Shown here in pieces: positions 1-7,915 of a DNA stretch of 25,549 nt; within the stretch, counting starts at the first letter, position 1, and each line of letters starts with the position of its first letter. The notes under the pieces were generated by a model. The model was not told the DNA's origin. It worked only from the letters and a program-made list of their open reading frames with translations, and did no database searches. This DNA comes from Lentisphaeria bacterium (GTDB taxonomy: Bacteria; Verrucomicrobiota; Lentisphaeria; Victivallales; UBA1829), in the NCBI GenBank assembly GCA_003526375.1, contig DPDG01000073.1, positions 1-25,549 of the forward strand, read 5' to 3'. A program made the position numbers and the translations under genes.

Positions 1-158
1 CCAGTTTCAGGAAAACTTTAGTTTTATCATAGAAAGATTGCGAAAATACCTGCTCTTGAATTTCTATGGAATATCTATGGGGATTTTGAGAAAATTATGC
101 TTCAAAATTCTTCCGCACGGAAAAATAAAACTTGAATTAGGTATAGGACTATGATATA
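1..158. other. AT-rich stretch with no gene seen
   Basis: No reading frame, RNA gene or clear terminator can be supported here. The stretch is AT-rich and lies downstream of the minus-strand ORF that ends at 159. It has a short imperfect direct repeat (TCTATGGAA / TCTATGGGG) near 63-81, to which no role can be given. Confidence 0.4.
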
Positions 159-203
159 TTAATTTTTAGAATAAAGGTATATTTGACGAGTCTTCATTAT
201 GAG

Positions 204-390
204 GAGCTCTATCAGGGTGAAAATTCGTATTTTCACCCTGCGAAGTAAGAATCTCGAACAGAGAACACGGAAGGAAGAAGGAAGAAAACATTTGAATAAT
301 TGAACATTAGAACAATTCAACAATGGAAAGAAAGAAGGAACGGGGAAACAATTGAACAAGCGAACATTAGAACAACTCAACAATGGAAAG
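204..390 (-). repeat. Pseudopilin leader element, truncated copy 1
   Basis: This is the shortest and most diverged of three copies of the leader element (others at 12074-12418 and 15284-15619). Read on the minus strand it holds about two of the 60-bp units (TGTTC-rich part plus pyrimidine tract), the conserved link ending CGCAGGGTGAAAA, and the TLIELL codons. Similarity to the other copies ends at GAGCTC (204-209) on one side and at the GGAAAG ending at 390 on the other. Because the flanking DNA is not pilin-coding, this copy helps define the right-hand boundary of the element. Confidence 0.7.
213..240. repeat. Perfect 12-bp hairpin at the end of leader element copy 1
   Basis: CAGGGTGAAAAT at 213-224 pairs with ATTTTCACCCTG at 229-240 around a 4-nt loop. 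The hairpin lies over the possible GTG start (234-236, minus strand). The same palindrome is at 12086-12113 (11-bp stem) and, with one mismatch, at 15580-15607. Confidence 0.7.
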
Positions 391-632
391 ATTCCGGCAT
401 TGGAAGCAAAATCATGGCGGAGGACTCGCTCCGCGAGGTCCTGACAACCATTTTCATCATGGCGTAATTCCGGATTCAGGTTCAGACTTATTCTTTGCAT
501 TATATTTTTCAAGTGTTCGCGGAGCGGACATCCCATCCTGTCACCATATTTCATTGACGGGATAGAACTTTGATCCACGGAACAAAACGGGTTCAGTATT
601 TTTCGACTCATCGGGCAACTCCCTTTTTTTGT

Positions 633-2381
633 TTATATTGTTATTGCAGACTGAAATTCATGTTCCGGTGAAAACCTTGCAAGAGTCAGCGGAGGTATCA
701 CATCGCCTGTTTCATACCGGAATTCACAATCCGAACCATTGAATATGGTTCTCGTTCCATTCCCGTAAACAGTGACAACCACATTTTCCGCAGATTCCAG
801 AATATCGTCGATAAACTCATACTGAAGATCGCGCATCTTTTTATAACGCTCATAATCCTGACGGATGATTTCGACTCCCTCTCTCAACTCCTTCTCCGTT
901 CCGCAGAGCAGATCCCTGTTTCCCCACGGGGAATCTTTCCTGAATTTGGAATAATAATAAAACATGGGCCGGCCGCCGTATGCCAGATTCAGCAGAGGCA
1001 GTTTCCTGTCGTCTTTCAGCGGAGCGTTCACCGTGGCTGCGGAAAGATTGTAATGGATTATGCCGTGGTAAACGATATGCCGGAACGGGAACGTGCGGTC
1101 ACACATCGGCGGCAACTCCTTCGGCGCACCGAACACCGCATACAGAGCGTAGTCATAAGAGCCAATCGCATAGTCAAGGCTTCCTTCCGACGAAACGGCG
1201 CCGAAGTATTTCCGGGCAAGTTCAAAGGATTTTGCGCGCCATTGCGCCGCCTCCTTGCGGGTCAGCGGATGAACCTTGTCATAACACGGCTGCGGCGTAA
1301 TCATGGAGGTGACGTCAAAATAATGCGTGCCGTTGAAACCGAGAGACTTCAGAGTATTCATGTCCTCCGGGAGAATCTTCTCGTGAACAGCCTCCGGGCA
1401 GATCAGGTAAGACTGCCCGCCGCACCATTGTCCCCCTTTGACAACCTCGCCGTTTTTGTCTTTCAGCATGTCTTCCCTGCGCCAGCGTTCCGCACTTGAG
1501 TAAGAGTCATGAATATTCGTGTGGGCGCAGATCAGATACCCCTGCTGCGCGGCAAAGGCGGTCAGGCGCTTCAAGGCTTCCTCGCCGCCGAAAGCCTCCT
1601 CGACCGGAAGCAGATCGGGGAATTGACCGTCGTGCCCTCCCCTGTTCCAGCCGACCAGACAGAATTCCGCATGGTCGATGCCCTGTTTCCTGAATTCGCG
1701 GATCACGTCGCATATCCGGTCGAATGTGACAGCCGTGTGAACCGGCGGCGGATTGTCGCGATCCTGTTCGAGAACCTCCGGCGGCATCGGTTTCCACCCC
1801 ATGCGGATGCGAACCTCAGGACCCAGAAGCGACTGTTCCAGAACCGGCTGTGTCTTCACCCGTTCGCGCATGGGACGGCATGCACCTCGTTCCAACTGGT
1901 ATTTTCTGTAACGCCGGGCGAGTCCCGCAGGCGAAGCACCCTCCCCTTCAAGCCTGAAATAACGGATCACGAAATCCTCAAACGGACCACTTTCCAGCGT
2001 GAAACGCGGATAAATGTAATAAGCACCGTCTTTTACGCCGACCACCAGTTCGTAATCCATATCCATGCCGGAGACAACGGCAAGAACCGCCCCGGCTTCT
2101 TTTGCGGAGGCGTAAAGCGGCATATCGTTATACCTGTAGGCGGCTTCCGTATCCTCCCTTTTTCTGAATTCAGTAAGCATGGTGTCATGACAATAATAAT
2201 GACTCGGGATCAGGAAAAAGCCGGAATCGCCCTCCCGCGCGGTGAAAAAGTCATCATGAAATGAAACGGACTCCGCATCCGCCGGCACCTCCTCCTTCCG
2301 GAGAGTAATGACTCCCTCAGAGGAAACAGCGGCAGGAACATCCTGCATTTCCCCTCCCCTCCGTTTGATTCTGAAAAGCAT
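633..2381 (-). CDS. DUF5696 / GH101-like putative glycoside hydrolase
   Basis: A 582-aa protein without a signal peptide, so probably cytoplasmic. It looks like the DUF5696 group, TIM-barrel proteins related to the GH101 endo-alpha-N-acetylgalactosaminidases. Residues ~1-190 form a beta-rich N-terminal region and ~190-480 the barrel. Visible motifs are VGWNRGGHDG (243-252), GTHYFDV with Asp356 at a barrel-strand end, and SSEGSLDY with Glu399. These two acids are the best candidates for catalytic residues by analogy with GH101. The start is fixed by GAGGAG six nt before ATG. The gene lies 55 bp after the LacI gene on the same strand, and a perfect palindrome (2408-2419) lies between them, so control by that regulator is likely. 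The substrate is unknown; an alpha-linked HexNAc or galactoside is an inference from the family relationship. Confidence 0.75.
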   Translation of the reverse strand: MLFRIKRRGGEMQDVPAAVSSEGVITLRKEEVPADAESVSFHDDFFTAREGDSGFFLIPSHYYCHDTMLTEFRKREDTEAAYRYNDMPLYASAKEAGAVLAVVSGMDMDYELVVGVKDGAYYIYPRFTLESGPFEDFVIRYFRLEGEGASPAGLARRYRKYQLERGACRPMRERVKTQPVLEQSLLGPEVRIRMGWKPMPPEVLEQDRDNPPPVHTAVTFDRICDVIREFRKQGIDHAEFCLVGWNRGGHDGQFPDLLPVEEAFGGEEALKRLTAFAAQQGYLICAHTNIHDSYSSAERWRREDMLKDKNGEVVKGGQWCGGQSYLICPEAVHEKILPEDMNTLKSLGFNGTHYFDVTSMITPQPCYDKVHPLTRKEAAQWRAKSFELARKYFGAVSSEGSLDYAIGSYDYALYAVFGAPKELPPMCDRTFPFRHIVYHGIIHYNLSAATVNAPLKDDRKLPLLNLAYGGRPMFYYYSKFRKDSPWGNRDLLCGTEKELREGVEIIRQDYERYKKMRDLQYEFIDDILESAENVVVTVYGNGTRTIFNGSDCEFRYETGDVIPPLTLARFSPEHEFQSAITI

Positions 2382-2407
2382 CTGATTCTCCTCATTTTTT
2401 ATTTTAT

Positions 2408-2419
2408 TCTAACGTTAGA
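2408..2419. promoter_or_regulatory. Perfect palindromic LacI-type operator TCTAACGTTAGA
   Basis: A perfect 12-bp palindrome with the central CG typical of LacI-family operators. It sits 27 bp before the DUF5696 start codon, beside an AT-rich -10-like stretch. A half-conserved version (TCTAACGTTTGC) lies inside the promoter of the LacI gene itself at 3423-3434. Two related sites next to one LacI gene suggest it controls both itself and the hydrolase gene. Confidence 0.7.
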
Positions 2420-2436
2420 CTCTATCCTGAAAAAAA

Positions 2437-3387
2437 TTATGTCAGAGAAAATTCCTCCACAATCAATTCTCCGTAAGCGCTTTTTTCCCTCGGAATGAAA
2501 CGGCACGGCACCGGAGCCGGACGCCGGACTTCGCCGGAACTCGCAACCATATTCGCCAGCGAAGTGAAAGTCTCTTTAATGGAGAGCAGAGTGGATGTGT
2601 GCAGCACGCCCCGTATCCGGGGATTCGCCAGAAAGTGCCCTTTGCAGTTTGCCCACAATATGATCAGCGGATCATAATCGGGAAATTCTTTCTCCAGAAT
2701 GACGGAAAGCATGTTCACCGTCTTCCAGCCCGTCGAAAAAATCGCGTCGGGCCGTTTCCCGCATATCCCGCGCAGCAGTTTCCTGCGTTCCGCCGGGTCA
2801 TGGGGCAGCGACTGGAAGTCCTGCGAAATAAACGGCGTATGATCCAGCGAGGAAAAAATCTCCGGCCAGCGGTCATCCGTAAACAGCCCGGTAATGGAGG
2901 AACACTCATGCTCCGCAAGGTACCGCATGGAATCAGCTACCGCTTTTTTCATCGACGCCATCGAAAACGAACGCTCCGTAAGCATCGGGCACGGCGCCGA
3001 TCCGGGATTGAAACAATCACAGCATACGATTCCGTCAACCTGATTGGCATACAGCCCCCGGATCGCCTTTTCCGGGTCACCGTCTTTGCAGACGGAGATC
3101 AGGAGCCTGAACCCCAGCTTTTCCGCCTCAATGATTGCGGAATCTGCATAATGCGCGAAATATTCGTTCGTCAGATTTCCCACGATCAGCCCCAACGTAT
3201 CCGTACGCCCGTAGCGAAGGGCGCGGGCAACGGTGATCGGCTGATATTTCAGCTCATGAATCGCAGATTCGATTCTCTGCCGGGTTTCCGGGCGCATCCT
3301 TACCCCGGGCGTCTGGTTGATATACTTCGACACCAGTGTAAAATTGACATTCGCCAGTCTGGCGACATCTTTCAGTGTGACACGCAA
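2437..3387 (-). CDS. LacI-family transcriptional regulator
   Basis: A 316-aa repressor with the standard LacI layout. The N-terminal helix-turn-helix reads TLKDVARLANVNFTLVSKYIN (residues ~4-24), followed by the hinge helix region (RPETRQRIESAIHELKYQP, 32-50). A periplasmic-binding-protein-like effector domain starts at DTLGLIVGNLTNEYF. The C-terminal lobe is a little short for the family. I choose the TTG start at 3387 because GGGAGGA lies about 9 nt upstream and the HTH begins at once. It is divergent from the GH20-like gene and upstream of the DUF5696 gene, so its effector is probably a sugar released by those enzymes. Its own promoter contains an operator-like site in the spacer, which suggests autoregulation. 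Confidence 0.93.
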   Translation of the reverse strand: MRVTLKDVARLANVNFTLVSKYINQTPGVRMRPETRQRIESAIHELKYQPITVARALRYGRTDTLGLIVGNLTNEYFAHYADSAIIEAEKLGFRLLISVCKDGDPEKAIRGLYANQVDGIVCCDCFNPGSAPCPMLTERSFSMASMKKAVADSMRYLAEHECSSITGLFTDDRWPEIFSSLDHTPFISQDFQSLPHDPAERRKLLRGICGKRPDAIFSTGWKTVNMLSVILEKEFPDYDPLIILWANCKGHFLANPRIRGVLHTSTLLSIKETFTSLANMVASSGEVRRPAPVPCRFIPREKSAYGELIVEEFSLT

Positions 3388-3415
3388 TTCCGAGTTCCTC
3401 CCGTTTCTTATTAAG

Positions 3416-3444
3416 ATTATAGTCTAACGTTTGCTCAATGTCAA
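3416..3444 (-). promoter_or_regulatory. LacI-gene promoter with operator in the spacer
   Basis: On the minus strand, TTGACA (3439-3444) and TATAAT (3416-3421) are separated by exactly 17 bp. The operator-like GCAAACGTTAGA (3423-3434) lies inside that spacer and shares the half AACGTTAGA with the perfect palindrome at 2408-2419. Binding there would block RNA polymerase, which fits autorepression. Confidence 0.75.
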
Positions 3445-3711
3445 GACCAGTTATGGAAAAAGAGCGAAAAAAAGACGGAATTCAGTGAAAAGCCAATGGC
3501 GAAAGCCCTTGACTCCAGAAGAATACTCACACATTCTTCCGCTTCAAAGCCGCCCCGGGGACGGGATATGATACCCAAAAAGAATCAATGTATTTCTGAT
3601 TTTCCGCAAATTCATCTTGACAAAAAGCGGACGGCGGAATATTTTTATTAAAAACGAAAAAGCATCCCGTCTTTTGAACTTCTGCAATACCACAGGAAGA
3701 AAATTGAATTT
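3445..3711 (+). promoter_or_regulatory. Intergenic region with sigma70-type promoter for the GH20-like gene
   Basis: TTGACA at 3617-3622 and TATTTT at 3640-3645 are 17 bp apart and point toward the gene starting at 3712. An AGGAAG ribosome-binding site lies about 12 nt before its ATG. I see no copy of the TCTAACGTTAGA palindrome near this promoter. Nothing else is seen between 3445 and 3616. Confidence 0.6.
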
Positions 3712-5622
3712 ATGACGTCTGTAAAAAATGGCAGGTTCTGCAAAACCGGCGCAGCTCTGCGCTTCCGTCCGGGGACACCTCTGATTTCAGGCAGTGTCCC
3801 GCCTCTGTTTTCTACCCTTGCGGAAAAACTCGGCTGTCAGGCTCCCCTGTCCTTTGCACAGGAACCGGAAGAAGCGTTTCATGCCCGTGTCCGCAACTGT
3901 TTTCCGGAGGCGGAGACCGCATCGCCGGAAGGGTATCTGCTCACCGCGGACAATGAGGGGATACGGATTTTCTCCCGCAGCGAAGCAGGCTTGTTCTACG
4001 GCCTTCAGACTCTGCTTGACAGGGTTGCGGAAGACGGGCTGTGTGAACTCGAACTCTATGAAACGCCGGTCGCACCGGAACGCGGGTTGAAACTGTATCT
4101 TCCGCCGCCGACGCCGGAGGGATTCGCGGAATTCAGGAAGATCATTGATCTGGCGGCACAATGCAAGTATAACTTCATCATGCTGGAACTCGGCGGAGCG
4201 ATGGAATACCGCTCTCATCCGGAAATCAACGAAGGCTGGATCGAATATGCGTCCGTCATGAATGAATATCCGGGCAAAACACTGGACATCCAGAACCGTT
4301 TCCCGTGGCGCAAGAACTCGATTCACACTGAAAACGGCGGCGGACGGGTGCTGACGCAGGGACAGCTTTCCGAACTTGCGGCATATTGCAGGGAGCGTTA
4401 TCTTGAGGTCGTGCCGGAAATGCCGTCGCTTTCCCACAGCGATTACCTTCTGACACGTCACAGGGAGCTGGCGGAACGGCGGGACGATCCCTTTCCCGAC
4501 ACCTGCTGTCCGTCCAACCCGGAGTATCACCGTCTGCTTTTCGATCTGCTTGACGAGGTCATCGCCCTGCTGAAACCGCGCAGAATCAATATCGGTCACG
4601 ATGAATATTACTCGATCGGGCTCTGCCCGCAATGCAAAGGAAAGAGCATCCGGGAACTCTACGCGCGGGATATCAACGAAATTGCGGAATACCTCAGATC
4701 CAGAAACGTCGGAACGATCATGTGGGGCGAAAAACTGCTTGACTCCCACTGGAGAGACGGAACCCCCATCGGCGGAGCGGCATGTCCTGCGGGAAAAAAC
4801 ATGGAGGCGCTCCCCGCGACCTTCCCCGCAATCGACGCAGTCGATCCTTCTGTGGAGATTTTCCACTGGTACTGGGGCGTCGACAGGCATCTGGAGGAAA
4901 ATTTCGCAGCCCGCGGCATGAATTACTGTTTCGCCAACTTCAACGCACCCGCATTCAAAGACTGGTCCGGGCGGATTTCCGCTCCTCATGCCAGAGGAGT
5001 CTGCATCTCCAACTGGGGGCAGACCTCTCTCCGGACGCTTCAGCGGAACGGGGTTCTGTATGATCTGGCTTACAGCAGTTTCCTGCTCTGGAACCCGTGT
5101 TTCGGCTCCGAAGATTACCCGGACATCGACCGCCTGACCTTCCGGCGTCTCTACCGGCTCGGAGAACCGGAAAAACAGGATGACATGCAGGTGCTCACGC
5201 TCTGCCATACGGTTCAGACCGACCTGCGCTTTCAATATTTCTTCGACGGTTTTCTTCTGGATGAAAAACAATATTATCTGGGCGATCACGTCTTCCGGTC
5301 GGGGGACGGCGCGGAATACCGTTTTCCGGTCATATTCGGATCGAATATCTCCAATACCACCACGGACCCGGCAAGAAAAGACGCCCCGGATTCCATCAAA
5401 GACGCTTATGAGTTCGATTCCCAGTATCAGGAGATCTCCTTTGAAACTTTCCCGGAACGCGACAAGGAAAGCAGGATGTGGTATTACTGCCGCTATCTTC
5501 TTCCCGCATCCTGCGCCTCTCTGGAATATCTGCGTTTCGAGCCGGTCAACGCTCTGGTTCCCCAGGTTCAGGTAAAAAGTTTCCGCCTCGGCAGCGATCT
5601 ACCCCGGCAAACGCCGGAATGA
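3712..5622 (+). CDS. GH20-like beta-N-acetylhexosaminidase
   Basis: A 636-aa protein without a signal peptide. Residues ~70-125 match the GH20 N-terminal domain (EGYLLTADNEGIRIFSRSEA, then GLFYGLQTLLD). The barrel follows from ~125, with KYNFIMLEL, then VVPEMPSLSHSDYLL (in place of the usual IPEIDMPGHS stretch), then NIGHDEYY with the GH20 acid pair Asp297-Glu298. The expected activity is removal of terminal beta-GlcNAc or GalNAc by substrate-assisted catalysis, with D297 orienting the N-acetyl group and E298 as the acid/base. A CPQC pair follows the active site. It is divergent from a LacI regulator and beside the DUF5696 enzyme. GH20-like proteins with other specificities exist in this phylum, so the exact substrate is unsure. 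Confidence 0.82.
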   Translation: MTSVKNGRFCKTGAALRFRPGTPLISGSVPPLFSTLAEKLGCQAPLSFAQEPEEAFHARVRNCFPEAETASPEGYLLTADNEGIRIFSRSEAGLFYGLQTLLDRVAEDGLCELELYETPVAPERGLKLYLPPPTPEGFAEFRKIIDLAAQCKYNFIMLELGGAMEYRSHPEINEGWIEYASVMNEYPGKTLDIQNRFPWRKNSIHTENGGGRVLTQGQLSELAAYCRERYLEVVPEMPSLSHSDYLLTRHRELAERRDDPFPDTCCPSNPEYHRLLFDLLDEVIALLKPRRINIGHDEYYSIGLCPQCKGKSIRELYARDINEIAEYLRSRNVGTIMWGEKLLDSHWRDGTPIGGAACPAGKNMEALPATFPAIDAVDPSVEIFHWYWGVDRHLEENFAARGMNYCFANFNAPAFKDWSGRISAPHARGVCISNWGQTSLRTLQRNGVLYDLAYSSFLLWNPCFGSEDYPDIDRLTFRRLYRLGEPEKQDDMQVLTLCHTVQTDLRFQYFFDGFLLDEKQYYLGDHVFRSGDGAEYRFPVIFGSNISNTTTDPARKDAPDSIKDAYEFDSQYQEISFETFPERDKESRMWYYCRYLLPASCASLEYLRFEPVNALVPQVQVKSFRLGSDLPRQTPE

Positions 5623-5663
5623 CCCGCTGAAAACAGCCTGAAGTTCTCTGCGATATCTCCGCC

Positions 5664-6461
5664 CTATCCCTGCGGGGTGTGCCGGCGGCGGTATTGCGCG
5701 GGAGCGGCTCCGTAAAGTTTCTTGAACCTGCGGGAAAAATGAAAACGGTCCTTGACGCCGATCAGTTCGCAGATTTCGTCAATGGAGAAAGCGCGCGATT
5801 CCAGCAACTGCGACGCATAGCTGTAACGCAACTGGAGCAGATACTGGTATGGCGTGCTTCCGGTGATTTCGCGGAACTGCCGCAGGAAGGCATTGGGCGC
5901 CATTCTTACACGGGCGGCAAGCTGGTCGATGCTGATGTCGTTCCGCATGTTTTCACGCAGATAATCACAGATTGAAGCAATCCGTTTATCGGAATTGAGC
6001 TCGGAAAGCGCCTCCTGCGGGAGCATTGCCATGGCATTGGCGGCAAGTGCGATTGCAAAAAGTTTGACATTGGCGCGGTTGTTGTCCTCTTTGAATTCCA
6101 GCATGGGGCGCAGGCGTGAAATCAGGATTTTCATATCGTCGCTGATCCGGAGCTCGTTGCAGAGGTAATCCGGATTCCCCGCAAGCTGCGTCATTTCAAA
6201 ATGCAGATAAAGCTGAACCGGCTCTCCCGTGCACCATGTTTCAAGGTCGCAGTTGGGAGGCAGCAGATAGATGCGGTCCGGTTTGAGCTCCACCTTGCGG
6301 CGCCCGACGTAGACGCCGGCTCCATAATCGTCATTGTAATAAAGCCGCCAGTAATGACCGCCGAGAATCACCGAATTCCAGAATTTCCCCAGACGCACAT
6401 ATCCCACGGAATCCATGCGCAGTTGAGGGTATTCCAGAATTGAGACATTGGTTTTATTCAT
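5664..6461 (-). CDS. AraC-family transcriptional regulator
   Basis: A 265-aa regulator. Residues ~15-95 form a cupin-like sensing domain (GRRKVELKPDRIYLLPPN, then YLHFEM). Two AraC-type helix-turn-helix motifs follow at ~178-197 (IDQLAARVRMAPNAFLRQFR) and ~226-247, ending with the signature DRFHFSRRFKKLYGAAPAQYR. It is divergent from the alpha-L-fucosidase gene, and direct repeats of TTCATAAGAT lie in the shared intergenic region, so it probably activates the fucosidase in response to fucose or a fucosylated oligosaccharide (inference). Its own ribosome-binding site is weak. It converges with the GH20-like gene, leaving only 41 bp between the stops, and no terminator is obvious there. Confidence 0.93.
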   Translation of the reverse strand: MNKTNVSILEYPQLRMDSVGYVRLGKFWNSVILGGHYWRLYYNDDYGAGVYVGRRKVELKPDRIYLLPPNCDLETWCTGEPVQLYLHFEMTQLAGNPDYLCNELRISDDMKILISRLRPMLEFKEDNNRANVKLFAIALAANAMAMLPQEALSELNSDKRIASICDYLRENMRNDISIDQLAARVRMAPNAFLRQFREITGSTPYQYLLQLRYSYASQLLESRAFSIDEICELIGVKDRFHFSRRFKKLYGAAPAQYRRRHTPQG

Positions 6462-6513
6462 ATTTTATCGTGCTTTATTCATAAGATTATTGTTGACTTA
6501 GTTCATAAGATAA
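6457..6513. promoter_or_regulatory. Direct repeats, likely AraC-regulator binding sites
   Basis: TTCATAAGATTA at 6478-6489 and TTCATAAGATAA at 6502-6513 are direct repeats 24 bp apart. A weaker TTCATATTTTA begins at 6457, 21 bp before the first. Spacing of about two helical turns is usual for AraC-type sites. The weakest copy overlaps the regulator's own start codon, and the last lies between the -35 and -10 boxes of the fucosidase promoter. Confidence 0.6.
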
Positions 6514-6521
6514 CGTATACT
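6493..6521 (+). promoter_or_regulatory. Promoter of the alpha-L-fucosidase gene
   Basis: TTGACT (6493-6498) and TATACT (6516-6521) are separated by 17 bp and lie 52 bp before the start codon. One regulator repeat overlaps the spacer and another lies just upstream of the -35 box. Confidence 0.65.
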
Positions 6522-6573
6522 TTCCACAGTTGCAAGCCGGAAATGTTCAAAAAACAAAAAAAGGAAACGGAAA

Positions 6574-7863
6574 ATGGCTGATTTCGGAAAAGGCGACACA
6601 GGCTGGTTCACGCACGACAGGTTCGGAATGTTCATTCACTGGGGGCTCTATTCCATGCCGGGACGACATGAATGGATCCGCAATTATGAAGAAATTCCGA
6701 ACGAGGACTACGAAAAATATTTTGAACAGTTCAACCCCGATCTTTTCAATCCGAAGGAATGGGCGAAAGCCGCGCGCGAGGCAGGAATGAAATATTTCGT
6801 CATTACGACGAAACACCATGAAGGGTTCTGCATGTGGGACTCGAAATACACGGATTACAAAGTCACGAACACTCCATGCGGGCGCGATCTGCTCCGCGAG
6901 ATCGTCGATGCTTTCCGCGCAGAAGGGCTCAAGGTCGGTTTTTATCATTCGCTGATTGACTGGCACCACCCGGATTTCACGGTTGACAACGTTCACCCGC
7001 TCCGCAACAGACCGGATCGCGCGAAGCTCAATGAAGGCCGCGACATGGCGCGCTACCGCGAGTATCTCCACAATCAGGTGCGCGAACTCCTGACGGAATT
7101 CGGAAAAATCGATATCATCTGGTTCGATTTCTCCTATCCGCAGTGGGGAGAAGACGGCAAGGGACATGCGGACTGGGATTCCGAAGGACTCGTCAGGATG
7201 ATCCGGGAGCTTCAGCCGGGCATCATGATCAACAACCGTCTTGACCTCCCCGGCGGAGGTGACGTCATCACGCCGGAACAGAATACTCCTGACGATCCCG
7301 TGACTGATGAAAACGGCAATCCGGTTGTCTGGGAAGGGTGCCAGACGTTCTCCGGTTCATGGGGGTATCACCGCGATGAACTGACATGGAAATCAGCCAA
7401 GCAGTGCATCGACATGCTGATCAACCACGTCTGCCGCAATGGGAATCTGCTGATGAACGTCGGACCGACAAGCCGCGGTTATATTGACCACCGTGCGATG
7501 GAACGTCTGAAAGCCTATGCCGAATGGATGAAATATCATTCCCGCTCCATCTACGGCTGCGGCATGGCGGAGGGGCTGGTCGAACCGCGCGACTGCCGCT
7601 ATACTTACAACCGGGAAACGAACCGCCTTTATCTCCACATCATGAACTGGCCGTTCAAGCACATTCACCTGAAAGGGCTCTCCGGCAAAGTGAAATACGC
7701 GCAGTTCCTGCATGACGGAAGCGAAGTGAAAATGCGCGACAGCGCCAACGCACAGGTTCATGTTTCATTGAGCCATAAAACCCCCGCAGGCGCCGTCACT
7801 GTCGATCTCCCTGTAGTCAAACCCGCAGTGGAAGTACCCGTAATCGAGTTGATTCTGAAATAA
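6574..7863 (+). CDS. GH29 alpha-L-fucosidase, cytoplasmic
   Basis: A 429-aa protein that hydrolyses alpha-L-fucosidic bonds with retention. GH29 motifs are clear: WFTHDRFGMFIHWGLYS near the N-terminus, AKAAREAGMKYFVITTKHHEGF (64-85), VGFYHSLIDWHHP, and IDIIWFDF, whose Asp185 is the expected nucleophile. NGNLLMNVGPTSRG is the usual GH29 motif late in the barrel, and a small beta-domain follows. There is no signal peptide, so it should act on imported oligosaccharides. AAAGGAAAC precedes the ATG at good spacing. It is divergent from an AraC regulator and followed by an intrinsic terminator. Length and motifs are normal for the family. Confidence 0.95.
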   Translation: MADFGKGDTGWFTHDRFGMFIHWGLYSMPGRHEWIRNYEEIPNEDYEKYFEQFNPDLFNPKEWAKAAREAGMKYFVITTKHHEGFCMWDSKYTDYKVTNTPCGRDLLREIVDAFRAEGLKVGFYHSLIDWHHPDFTVDNVHPLRNRPDRAKLNEGRDMARYREYLHNQVRELLTEFGKIDIIWFDFSYPQWGEDGKGHADWDSEGLVRMIRELQPGIMINNRLDLPGGGDVITPEQNTPDDPVTDENGNPVVWEGCQTFSGSWGYHRDELTWKSAKQCIDMLINHVCRNGNLLMNVGPTSRGYIDHRAMERLKAYAEWMKYHSRSIYGCGMAEGLVEPRDCRYTYNRETNRLYLHIMNWPFKHIHLKGLSGKVKYAQFLHDGSEVKMRDSANAQVHVSLSHKTPAGAVTVDLPVVKPAVEVPVIELILK

Positions 7864-7875
7864 GCTGATCTTCAC

Positions 7876-7910
7876 GCCCGGAGGGATTGCTTTTCCTGTC
7901 CGGGCTTTTT
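7876..7910 (+). terminator. Intrinsic terminator of the fucosidase gene
   Basis: GCCCGGA (7876-7882) pairs with TCCGGGC (7899-7905), followed by five T. It lies 12 bp after the fucosidase stop and just before the end of the convergent minus-strand gene. Confidence 0.8.
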
Positions 7911-7915
7911 CCTGT

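Larger units (their letters stand above)
159..611 (-). pseudogene. Orphan pseudopilin leader: truncated ORF with one prepilin motif and no pilin body
   Basis: A 150-aa reading frame that starts 21 bp after the stop of the DUF5696 gene, with a plausible GGGAG ribosome-binding site 7 nt before its ATG. The first ~75 residues resemble nothing I recognise. The second half is the Cys-containing 20-residue repeat (PLLxCSNVxLFxC) also found in the leaders of the two pseudopilins in this window. It then reads RRVKIRIFTLIELLI, the start of a prepilin signal, but the hydrophobic helix and pilin body are missing: the frame leaves homology straight after TLIELLI and stops 13 codons later. It therefore cannot be a normal pseudopilin. 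It is either a relic of one, or an element copy inserted in the tail of the LacI-DUF5696 operon. Whether the short product is made is unknown. Confidence 0.55.

Noticed and set aside
383..565. Small plus-strand ORF of 60 aa
   Set aside because: It begins in the repeat, has no ribosome-binding site or recognisable domain, and opposes the minus-strand leader ORF.
3787..5289. Minus-strand frame of 500 aa opposite the GH20-like gene
   Set aside because: A shadow of a GC-rich coding frame; the plus strand has clear GH20 motifs, a promoter and a start, and the minus frame has no recognisable domain.
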